Of a stretch of 19,665 nt of DNA, positions 13,275 through 19,665 are shown in pieces. The DNA is taken from contig JAGCWY010000001.1 of NCBI GenBank assembly GCA_017961625.1, forward strand, positions 1 to 19,665. Direction: 5' to 3'. Numbering within the stretch: the first letter of the stretch is position 1; every line of letters begins with the position of its first letter. This DNA is from Ruminococcus sp. (GTDB lineage: Bacteria; Bacillota; Clostridia; Oscillospirales; Ruminococcaceae). The notes under the pieces are model-generated. The model did not search any database and had not been told where the DNA came from. It worked only from the letters and a program-made list of their open reading frames with translations. The translations under genes were made by a program, and so were the position numbers.

Positions 13275-16004
13275 ATGATGAATCACAAAAAACTGATCGC
13301 AGCGGTAACGAGCATTGTTACTGCGGCAACATCATTCTGCTTCACTGTTTCGCCTACACTGGCAGCAGATGAAGAAGCAGAGCAGGAGTTCTGTGCACCT
13401 ATCAGCGAGATAGTTCAGGATTCTGGTCTGGATATCGACTATGCCCGCGCACTTCAGTACTCACTCTATTTCTATGACGCTAATATGTGCGGCGATACTG
13501 TTGACGAGGACAGCCGTCTTTCATGGCGTGGAAACTGCCATACCTATGACGCTCATGTTCCTATGATAACATGGGACAAGCAGACAAACAAGACTAGTAA
13601 GGGCGGTACTAACCTTTCTGAGTCATTCATGACAAAATACAAGGACGTCCTCGATCCTGACGGCGATGGCACTATCGACGTTGCAGGTGGTTTCCACGAC
13701 GCAGGTGACCATGTTGAGTTCGGTATGCCCGAAAACTATTCGGCTGCTACCCTCGGCTGGGATTACTATGAGTTCCGCGACGTATTCAAGAAGCTCGGAC
13801 AGGACGATCACATGGAGACTATTCTTCGTCACTTCAATGATTACCTTATGAAGTGTACGTTCCGCGATAAAGACGGTACAGTTATCGCTCACTGCTATCA
13901 GGTAGGTGACGGTAACATTGACCACGCTATATGGAACAGCCCTGAGGTAGATACTATGCCACGTCCGGCATTCTTCCTCACAGCTGAAAAGCCTCAGACA
14001 GACTATGTTGTATCTGCCTGTGCTTCACTGGCTATCAACTATCTGAACTTCAAGGATACAGACGCTGAGTATGCAGAGAAGTCTCTCGACTACGCAAAGG
14101 CTCTTTGGAACTTCGCTAACGATAACGAAAAGGAGCTTTCAGATAATGCAGACGGTCCCGGAGCATTTTACGGCTCTACAAAGTGGGAGGATGATTATTG
14201 CTGGGCTGCTGCATGGATGTATCTTGCAACAGGTGATGACAGCGTATTCGACTATGCTGTTGAGATATTCGATTACTATGCTCCTTCCGGCTGGTGCTAC
14301 TGCTGGAATGATATGTGGAGCGGTGCAGGCGTAATGTGGGCTGCTATCAATCAGCAGAACCCTGAACTCGACCTCGTTCAGAGAATTAGAGACGCACAGG
14401 GTAAGAACCAGTACGTATTCGACGATTTCTGGGACGATGACTGTGTAGGCAAATGCCTTAAGACATGGAAGCAGCTGGAGACAAAGGGTGGCTTTGCATA
14501 CCTCAATCAGTGGGGAAGCTGCCGTTACAATACAGCTATGCAGATGATATGCCTCGTTTACGATAAGTACAAGAACAACGGTCAGCCTAGCGAATGGAGC
14601 GAGTGGGCTAAGAAGCAGATGGACTATGTACTCGGTCAGAACGATGTAACATACAAGGAAAACTCAAAGCAGACAGTTCTTGCCGGTAGAAACGGCACAC
14701 ACGGTCCGAGAGCATTCATCGTAGGCTATAATGATACAGCCGTAAAGAATCCTCACCACCGTGCAGCTTCGGGACTTCTCATGGCTGAGGATCCCCGTGA
14801 GCAGAAGCATATCCTCTGGGGCGCTCTTGCAGGCGGTCCTGACGGAAGCGACGGCCACAGCGACAGCACAAACGACTGGGTAGAGAATGAGGTAACTATC
14901 GACTATAACGCTTGTCTCCCTGGCGCAGCTGCTGGTCTTTATGCACTTTATGGTACACCTGAAATGGCTGTAACTCCTAACTTCCCACCTGAGGACGAGA
15001 AGAGAGTTTACGGCAGCGGAAGCGGCGACGGCGGCGGAAGCGGCTACTGGGTAGAGGCTGTCGGCGTAGACAAGCCCAACCTTAACGGTGACGGTTCAGG
15101 TACTACACAGGTATCATTCAAGGTTCTCTCAGGCGAGAGCAATCCTTCCAAGAAGATTTCTGTTCGTTATTTCTTCAATATCGAGGAAATGGCAAAGGGC
15201 ATCGACGGCCTCGGAGAGGTACGCGAGCTTTATGATCAGTCAAGTACAGAGGACGGTGAGGTAGGCGCTGACGGCGTGCTCACAGGACCTTTCAAGTATG
15301 ACAAGGTAGCAAATACCTACTATGTGGAGATCACATGGGACGGCTATGTTATAGCAAACTCAGGAAAGAAATATCAGTTCGACCTCGGTATGTACTACGG
15401 TGATATATGGGATCCTAGCAACGACTGGAGCTATCAGGATCTTAAGATTGGTAAGAGCGAGGACTTCTTTGCAGTTGACGATCCGCCGGAGAAGCGTACA
15501 GATTATATCTGTATCTACGATGACGGCGTTCTCGTAGGCGGTATAGAGCCTGACGGAACAACAGCTGAGGAGAAGCCGAAGGAGACTACCACAACAAAGC
15601 CAAAGACTATAACTACCACTACTACGTCAAAGACAACAACAACAACTACTACTTCCACAACATCAACCACATCAAAGACTACAACTACTACTGTATCCGA
15701 CACTAAGACAACTACCTCAACTACTGTTACTACAAGCAACGAACCTGAAAACATGAATGACGCCACTAGAGTAACACTTGCAGGTGACGTAAACTGTGAC
15801 GGTACTGTAGATATGGCAGATGCTGTTCTTATTATGCAGTCACTTGCTAACCCAAATAAGTACGGCATTGGCGGTACTTCCGATAAGTGCCTGACAGAAC
15901 AGGGAGCAGCAAACGGCGATGTTGATACATCTGTAGCCGGACTTACATCAAATGACGCACTTAAGATACAGGAGTTCCTTCTCGGAAAGGTGAAGGCTCT
16001 TTAA
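13275..16004 (+). CDS. Cellulosomal GH9 endoglucanase with CBM3 module and dockerin
   Basis: The 909-residue secreted cellulase hydrolyses beta-1,4-glucan by inversion. A signal peptide (about 1-31) precedes the GH9 domain (about 55-565). The catalytic residues are visible: D142 and D145 in GGFHDAGDH, the His pair H494-H495 in NPHHRAASG, and the acid E539 in VENEVTIDYNA. A Gly/Ser linker leads to a CBM3 module (about 588-738), the order seen in processive GH9-CBM3c endoglucanases. A long Thr-rich linker (about 770-820) and a dockerin (836-905) follow, with repeats GDVNCDGTVDMADAVLIMQS and GDVDTSVAGLTSNDALKIQ. The dockerin is nearly the same as that of the GH26 enzyme, so both should bind the same cohesin type. 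GGGAGGA precedes both ATG 13275 (4 bases) and ATG 13278 (7 bases); the second is equally plausible. Confidence 0.95.
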   Translation: MMNHKKLIAAVTSIVTAATSFCFTVSPTLAADEEAEQEFCAPISEIVQDSGLDIDYARALQYSLYFYDANMCGDTVDEDSRLSWRGNCHTYDAHVPMITWDKQTNKTSKGGTNLSESFMTKYKDVLDPDGDGTIDVAGGFHDAGDHVEFGMPENYSAATLGWDYYEFRDVFKKLGQDDHMETILRHFNDYLMKCTFRDKDGTVIAHCYQVGDGNIDHAIWNSPEVDTMPRPAFFLTAEKPQTDYVVSACASLAINYLNFKDTDAEYAEKSLDYAKALWNFANDNEKELSDNADGPGAFYGSTKWEDDYCWAAAWMYLATGDDSVFDYAVEIFDYYAPSGWCYCWNDMWSGAGVMWAAINQQNPELDLVQRIRDAQGKNQYVFDDFWDDDCVGKCLKTWKQLETKGGFAYLNQWGSCRYNTAMQMICLVYDKYKNNGQPSEWSEWAKKQMDYVLGQNDVTYKENSKQTVLAGRNGTHGPRAFIVGYNDTAVKNPHHRAASGLLMAEDPREQKHILWGALAGGPDGSDGHSDSTNDWVENEVTIDYNACLPGAAAGLYALYGTPEMAVTPNFPPEDEKRVYGSGSGDGGGSGYWVEAVGVDKPNLNGDGSGTTQVSFKVLSGESNPSKKISVRYFFNIEEMAKGIDGLGEVRELYDQSSTEDGEVGADGVLTGPFKYDKVANTYYVEITWDGYVIANSGKKYQFDLGMYYGDIWDPSNDWSYQDLKIGKSEDFFAVDDPPEKRTDYICIYDDGVLVGGIEPDGTTAEEKPKETTTTKPKTITTTTTSKTTTTTTTSTTSTTSKTTTTTVSDTKTTTSTTVTTSNEPENMNDATRVTLAGDVNCDGTVDMADAVLIMQSLANPNKYGIGGTSDKCLTEQGAANGDVDTSVAGLTSNDALKIQEFLLGKVKAL
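15582..15734 (+). repeat. Low-complexity Thr-linker repeat (ACN-rich) in the GH9 gene
   Basis: This stretch encodes about 50 mostly Thr residues with Ser and Lys through runs of ACA/ACT codons. Such tracts can slip and vary in length between strains. The opposite strand yields a spurious Val-rich open frame. Confidence 0.8.
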
Positions 16005-16015
16005 TGCAAAGCGAA

Positions 16016-16044
16016 AAGCTGCACGGAAACGTGCAGCTTTTTTT
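16016..16044 (+). terminator. Terminator of the GH26-GH9 operon
   Basis: AAGCTGCACG and CGTGCAGCTT form a perfect 10-bp stem with a GAAA loop, followed by T residues. It is 11 bp after the GH9 stop. Confidence 0.95.
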
Positions 16045-16084
16045 GCGATTTCACATAACTTTCATTTCTCTCACAAATTACCTG

Positions 16085-16113
16085 TTGTTTTTGAAAAACG
16101 AATGTGTTATAAT
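16085..16113 (+). promoter_or_regulatory. Sigma-A type promoter of ftsH
   Basis: TTGTTT (16085-16090) and TATAAT (16108-16113) are spaced by 17 bp, about 32 bp before the ATG at 16146. Confidence 0.75.
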
Positions 16114-16145
16114 TTTATCATAGCTGATATAGGAGATGAAGTTCA

Positions 16146-17981
16146 ATGAATGAAGAAAAAAATCCGCTTAAGCAATATGCGATATACATAGTTATTTGTC
16201 TGCTTCTGCTTATGATATTTAATTCCGTAGTCATGCCTGCGATGAATAGGGCTGCAATTAAGGACGCTGATTACAGCTTTTTCCTCGACCAGCTCGACGA
16301 GGGAAACGTCGGAAAGGTGCAGATAGAGGAGATGGAGATAAAGTTTACCATAAATGAGGAGGACGGCAAAGAACAGGCCTACAATACGGTGCGAATCGAC
16401 GATCCCGACCTTGTTTCACGACTCCATGAGCAGAAGAATGTAGAGTTCACAGGCAGCATACAGGAGCAGAGTCCGTTAAGGGACTTCCTTTTCGGCTGGA
16501 TACTCCCTATTCTGTTTATGGTAGTGGTATGGAATCTGCTATTTAAAAGCATCGGCAAGCGTATGGGTGGACTCGGAAATGCAATGTCCTTCGGAAAGAG
16601 TAATGCAAAGATATACGTCAAGGCTCAGACCGGAAAGACTTTCGACGATGTTGCCGGACAGGACGAGGCAAAGGAAGCTCTTGCGGAAATTGTTGATTTT
16701 TTGCACAATCCCGATAAATACGCCGAGATTGGTGCCGACCTTCCTAAGGGTGCACTTCTTGTAGGACCTCCCGGTACAGGAAAGACTCTGCTTGCACAAG
16801 CTGTGGCAGGCGAGGCAGAGGTACCATTCTTCTCAATCTCTGGCTCTGAGTTCGTAGAGATGTTTGTAGGTATGGGAGCAGCAAAGGTGCGCGACCTGTT
16901 CAGTCAGGCTACGGATAAGGCTCCGTGTATAGTTTTCATAGACGAGATAGATACTATAGGCAAGAAGCGTGACGGACAGATAGGCGGAAACGACGAGCGC
17001 GAGCAGACTTTGAACCAACTGCTAACAGAAATGGACGGCTTTGACGGTAAAAAAGGAGTAGTCATTCTTGCCGCAACTAACCGCCCCGAATCGCTAGATC
17101 CAGCGCTGCTTCGCCCTGGACGCTTTGACAGGCGAATACCTGTTGAGCTACCTGACCTTGCAGGCCGTGAAGCTGTTCTTAAGGTACACGCTAGGAAGAT
17201 AAAGCTGAGCGACGGCATAGACTTCAACGCCATAGCCAGAGCTACGGCTGGTGCTTCCGGAGCAGAGCTCGCGAATATAATCAATGAGGCTGCTCTGAGA
17301 GCTGTCCGTAGAGGCAGAAGCTCTGTAGACCAGTCCGACCTTGAAGAGAGTGTTGAGGTAGTCATTGCAGGCTATCAGCGCAAGAATGCGGTTATTTCCC
17401 AAAAGGAAAAGGAGATAATCGCATACCATGAGATAGGTCATGCACTTGTGGCTGCAAAGCAAAAGTATTCTGCGCCGGTACATAAGATTACTATTATACC
17501 GAGAACCTCAGGCGCTCTCGGATATACCATGCAGGTGGACGAGGACGAGAAGTTCCTTCTTTCAAAGGAAGAGGCACTTTCAAAGATAGCAACTCTCACG
17601 GGAGGCAGATCGGCAGAGGAATTGGTTTTCAACACATGTACCTCCGGTGCTTCAAACGATATAGAAAAGGCTACTCAGATAGCACGTGCAATGGTTACAC
17701 GGTACGGTATGAGCAGCAGCTTCGACATGGTTGCCCTTGAGACGGTGAATAACAAGTATCTCGGCGGAGATGCTTCACTGGTCTGCTCCCCGGAAACTGC
17801 TGCGAAGGTTGACGAGGAAGTGAACAATATCGTCAAGAGCGCTCATGTAAAAGCGTTGAAGATACTTTCAGAAAACAGCGAAAAGCTCCATGAACTTGCA
17901 CGTTTTCTCCTTGACAGGGAGACTATTACTGGAGAGGAATTTATGGCTATTCTCGGAAAAGAGAATGTGCCAGCTGTATAA
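16146..17981 (+). CDS. ftsH: ATP-dependent zinc metalloprotease FtsH
   Basis: FtsH is a hexameric membrane AAA+ protease that degrades misfolded membrane proteins and regulatory proteins. The 611 residues contain two membrane segments (about 11-30 and 115-133) flanking an outside domain. The AAA domain has Walker A GPPGTGKT (207-214), Walker B IVFIDE (262-267) and arginine fingers near R326/R329. The zinc protease site is HEIGH (H428, E429, H432) with D505 as probable third ligand in SNDIEKAT. The protein ends soon after the protease domain without a long extra tail. ATG 16146 follows AGGAGA by nine bases. In B. subtilis FtsH is needed for normal sporulation; here it lies directly upstream of spoIIR and is probably co-transcribed with it. 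Confidence 0.97.
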   Translation: MNEEKNPLKQYAIYIVICLLLLMIFNSVVMPAMNRAAIKDADYSFFLDQLDEGNVGKVQIEEMEIKFTINEEDGKEQAYNTVRIDDPDLVSRLHEQKNVEFTGSIQEQSPLRDFLFGWILPILFMVVVWNLLFKSIGKRMGGLGNAMSFGKSNAKIYVKAQTGKTFDDVAGQDEAKEALAEIVDFLHNPDKYAEIGADLPKGALLVGPPGTGKTLLAQAVAGEAEVPFFSISGSEFVEMFVGMGAAKVRDLFSQATDKAPCIVFIDEIDTIGKKRDGQIGGNDEREQTLNQLLTEMDGFDGKKGVVILAATNRPESLDPALLRPGRFDRRIPVELPDLAGREAVLKVHARKIKLSDGIDFNAIARATAGASGAELANIINEAALRAVRRGRSSVDQSDLEESVEVVIAGYQRKNAVISQKEKEIIAYHEIGHALVAAKQKYSAPVHKITIIPRTSGALGYTMQVDEDEKFLLSKEEALSKIATLTGGRSAEELVFNTCTSGASNDIEKATQIARAMVTRYGMSSSFDMVALETVNNKYLGGDASLVCSPETAAKVDEEVNNIVKSAHVKALKILSENSEKLHELARFLLDRETITGEEFMAILGKENVPAV

Positions 17982-18022
17982 AAATGAAAAATCTGCCAAT
18001 GATAGCCGTTGAGGTGATGTTG

Positions 18023-18679
18023 ATGAAAAGACCTTCATTGGCTGTTATGATGGCAGGACTTGTGCTTGCGGTACTTATTTCTAATATAGGCAGCTTTATT
18101 GGCGACGGACGAAAGCTCGATGAGCTCCGCGGAAGCGTGTTGCGGCTCCATATACTTGCAAACTCCGATAGTGAGCAGGATCAGCGACTAAAACTGATGG
18201 TTCGTGACGAGCTGCTGGAAAGCGGTATATTTAGTGGCGTATCAGGGCTTGAAGAGGCAGAAGCGGCTGCTGCCGAAAATCTGAGGGCGATAGAATGCCG
18301 AGCGGAGAACGTCCTTCGCTCACAGGGGTGTACGGACAGAGTAGCAGCAGAGCTTGTTGACGCTGACTTCGGGGAGCGCATTTATGGTGATATAACTATG
18401 CCTGCCGGAAGATATCGTGCTCTGCGTATAAAAATAGGCAAAGCAGCGGGGCATAACTGGTGGTGTGTTATGTATCCACCGCTGTGTGTGCCAGCTGCAT
18501 ACGGAGAGGAAAGCGTTGAAGAAAACAAAACGGCAGAGGAGCAGGATTTTGACAAAAAGGAACTTGATATCCTCAGACACCCGAAAAAGTATAAGGTGAG
18601 ATTTGCTGTATGGGATAAAATCAAGAGCTTTGTTAAGGATTATACTGTGCAAAATGACAAAAATGATGAAGCTGCTTGA
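18023..18679 (+). CDS. spoIIR: Stage II sporulation protein R
   Basis: SpoIIR is the secreted forespore signal that triggers SpoIIGA to process pro-sigma-E in the mother cell. The product has an N-terminal hydrophobic signal/anchor (about 5-22) followed by the family signatures LRLHILANSDSEQDQRLK (about 40-57) and HNWWCVMYPPLCVP (about 154-167). I place the start at ATG 18023 because GAGGTG lies six bases upstream. The frame is open from ATG 17984, two bases after ftsH, but that codon has no ribosome site and would add 13 residues before the signal. The stop overlaps the -35 box of the next promoter. Together with cotJC it shows that this organism carries the sigma-E sporulation pathway. Confidence 0.92.
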   Translation: MKRPSLAVMMAGLVLAVLISNIGSFIGDGRKLDELRGSVLRLHILANSDSEQDQRLKLMVRDELLESGIFSGVSGLEEAEAAAAENLRAIECRAENVLRSQGCTDRVAAELVDADFGERIYGDITMPAGRYRALRIKIGKAAGHNWWCVMYPPLCVPAAYGEESVEENKTAEEQDFDKKELDILRHPKKYKVRFAVWDKIKSFVKDYTVQNDKNDEAA

Positions 18680-18704
18680 CAATTATCGGAAATGAGTATA
18701 TAAT
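18676..18704 (+). promoter_or_regulatory. Consensus sigma-A promoter of the infC operon
   Basis: TTGACA (18676-18681) and TATAAT (18699-18704) are a full consensus pair with 17-bp spacing. The -35 box overlaps the spoIIR stop codon. Confidence 0.92.
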
Positions 18705-18710
18705 TATTGA

Positions 18711-18881
18711 GTAAACAAAGCAGAACTATGCGTTCTCACCGTCGGGCTATGCTGAAACGGTCAATATGTAATGAGCTATCAGGCTGTTCTTGCGGCAGCT
18801 TTGGTATATTCAATGTGTATTGGTGAGTGCGGATAATTTCTGCACTCATTTTTGTTTTTAAATTATTTTGCTTGGAGGTGC
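18711..18881 (+). promoter_or_regulatory. Structured infC leader, probably an L20-type attenuator
   Basis: About 170 nt of untranslated leader separate the promoter from infC. An early hairpin, AGAAC/GTTCT near 18722-18736, begins the leader. A terminator-like hairpin (18824-18859) ends it just before the ribosome site. This layout matches the infC-rpmI-rplT leaders of Firmicutes, in which ribosomal protein L20 represses its operon by promoting premature termination. The layout is seen; binding of L20 is inferred from family knowledge. Confidence 0.7.
18824..18859 (+). terminator. Attenuator terminator in the infC leader
   Basis: TGAGTGC and GCACTCA form a 7-bp stem followed by TTTTTGTTTTT, 28 bp before the infC start. 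Confidence 0.8.
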
Positions 18882-18887
18882 TTGACT

Positions 18888-19406
18888 ATTAGCAAACAGG
18901 AACTGCAGATCAACGAAGAGATAAGAGATAAGGAAGTACTCGTAATCGACGCTGACGGTAAAAAGCTCGGCGTTTTATCCGCCAAAGAGGCTCAGCAGAT
19001 AGCCTTCGATCAGGATCTGGATCTCGTTAAGATCGCTCCGCAGGCAACACCGCCCGTATGCCGCGTTATGGATTACGGAAAGTATTGCTTCGAGCAGGCT
19101 AAACGTGAAAAGGAAGCAAGAAAGAATCAGAAGGTCGTATCTATCAAGGAAATCAGAATGTTTTCCACTATAGATACTCATGACTTTGAAACGAAGGTAA
19201 ATCAGGCTGTTAAATTTTTACAGGGCGGAGATAAGCTCAAGGTATCAGTTAGATTCCGTAAAAGAGCTATTGCACATCCGGAACTTGGAGGCGAGCTGCT
19301 TGATCGCTTCAAGGAAGCAGTTTCTGAGGCAGGCACTGTGGATAAGCCGGCTAAAATGGAGGGACGTAGCATAGTTATGTTCGTTTCCCCTAAAGCCGCT
19401 AAGTAA
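18888..19406 (+). CDS. infC: Translation initiation factor IF-3, AUU start
   Basis: IF-3 binds the 30S subunit, prevents early joining of 50S and proofreads the start codon. The 172-residue product has the N-domain motif PPVCRVMDYGKY, a basic helical linker (EQAKREKEARKNQK) and the C-domain starting IKEIRMFSTIDTHDF. I place the start at ATT 18888, seven bases after a perfect GGAGGTG (18874-18880). The frame is open upstream, but TTG 18882 is only one base from that site and TTG 18852 lies inside the attenuator and would add a non-homologous tail. AUU starts are characteristic of infC, letting IF-3 repress its own synthesis by discriminating against the codon. Thirteen bases separate it from rpmI. 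Confidence 0.95.
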   Translation: MSKQELQINEEIRDKEVLVIDADGKKLGVLSAKEAQQIAFDQDLDLVKIAPQATPPVCRVMDYGKYCFEQAKREKEARKNQKVVSIKEIRMFSTIDTHDFETKVNQAVKFLQGGDKLKVSVRFRKRAIAHPELGGELLDRFKEAVSEAGTVDKPAKMEGRSIVMFVSPKAAK

Positions 19407-19419
19407 GGAGGATCATATA

Positions 19420-19623
19420 ATGGCAAAGGTAAAGGTTAAAACTCACTCGGGCGCTAAGAAGCGTTTTAAGATTACAGGAAGCGGTAAGGTAAAGTACCAG
19501 CACACCAACAAGAGACACAGACTTACTCAGAAGGATACAAAGCGCAAGAGAATCGCTCGTAACGCTGGTGTTGCTGACTGCACAAACGCACCTACTATCA
19601 AGAAGCTCGTTCCTTATATGTAA
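19420..19623 (+). CDS. rpmI: Large-subunit ribosomal protein bL35
   Basis: The 67-residue, strongly basic protein begins MAKVKVKTHSGAKKRFKITG and contains the bL35 pattern KYQHTNKRHRLTQK, normal in length for the family. AAGGAGG precedes the ATG. It follows infC as in the common infC-rpmI-rplT operon; rplT would be expected just beyond the window. A small CGGAA/TTCCG hairpin (19631-19645) lies right after the stop. Confidence 0.97.
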   Translation: MAKVKVKTHSGAKKRFKITGSGKVKYQHTNKRHRLTQKDTKRKRIARNAGVADCTNAPTIKKLVPYM

Positions 19624-19665
19624 TCAGAAGCGGAATACAGTTCCGTACAGCATGAGCTAATTCCC

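Noticed and set aside
15515..15868. Minus-strand open frame rich in Val opposite the GH9 Thr linker.
   Set aside because: It is the mirror of ACN codon runs on the coding strand, with no ribosome site or family match.
18852..18887. Upstream TTG start for infC giving MFLNYFAWRCLT before ISKQ.
   Set aside because: That codon lies in the T run of the attenuator, and the added residues include the translated ribosome site.
1..19665. Looked for CRISPR arrays, tRNA, rRNA and transposase-type insertion sequences.
   Set aside because: No spaced repeats, cloverleaf, rRNA sequence or DDE transposase was recognised in the window.

Overview
The window comes from a low-to-mid-GC Gram-positive anaerobe of the Ruminococcaceae, most likely a cellulosomal Ruminococcus of the R. 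flavefaciens / R. albus / R. champanellensis kind. The grounds are two secreted glycoside hydrolases with Thr-rich linkers and C-terminal dockerins, sigma-A promoters with 17-bp spacers, strong Shine-Dalgarno sites, and endospore genes (spoIIR, cotJC) next to ftsH and the infC-rpmI operon. The species assignment is inference.

Layout. (1) 1-2519: end of a surface-polysaccharide operon: 3' end of UDP-glucose dehydrogenase, galE and an AT-rich acyltransferase, closed by a terminator. (2) 2524-3764: a separately promoted gene for a PF14907-type nucleotidyltransferase-like protein. (3) 3810-9686: the spore-coat manganese catalase gene cotJC, broken into pieces by serine-recombinase elements. (4) 9850-11079: a strong promoter for an apparent stand-alone structured RNA, then a leucine-rich-repeat protein with a C-terminal membrane anchor. 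(5) 11143-16044: a two-gene cellulosome operon, a GH26 mannanase and a GH9-CBM3 endoglucanase, both with dockerins. (6) 16085-19623: housekeeping genes ftsH, spoIIR, infC (AUU start behind a structured leader) and rpmI.

The main discovery is in region 3. The manganese-catalase ORF at 5344-5826 stops after a shared GEA tripeptide followed by four foreign residues. The missing 28-residue CotJC tail, with its stop and a terminator, lies 3.8 kb downstream at 9594-9686. The two break points share the 10-bp core CGGTGAAGCG (5802-5811 and 9590-9599). Joining them restores the CotJC frame exactly. The intervening 3788 bp carry a serine recombinase whose gene ends 40 bp from the right junction, a 57-aa gene translationally coupled to it, a VanZ-like protein and a TPM-like membrane protein. 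Element-side inverted repeats (5818-5832 and 9569-9583) are centred exactly on the middle GA of the core, as expected for an attP site. The same gene also appears interrupted at its 5' end: recognisable CotJC sequence begins in frame at about 5290 without a start codon, 17 bp after the end of a second, different serine recombinase (3810-5273). The left end of that element is not visible here. By analogy with skin/sigK and SPbeta/spsM, this looks like a doubly interrupted sporulation gene that could be rebuilt by excision in the mother cell. That timing is inference; the break, the core repeat and the restored frame are seen directly.
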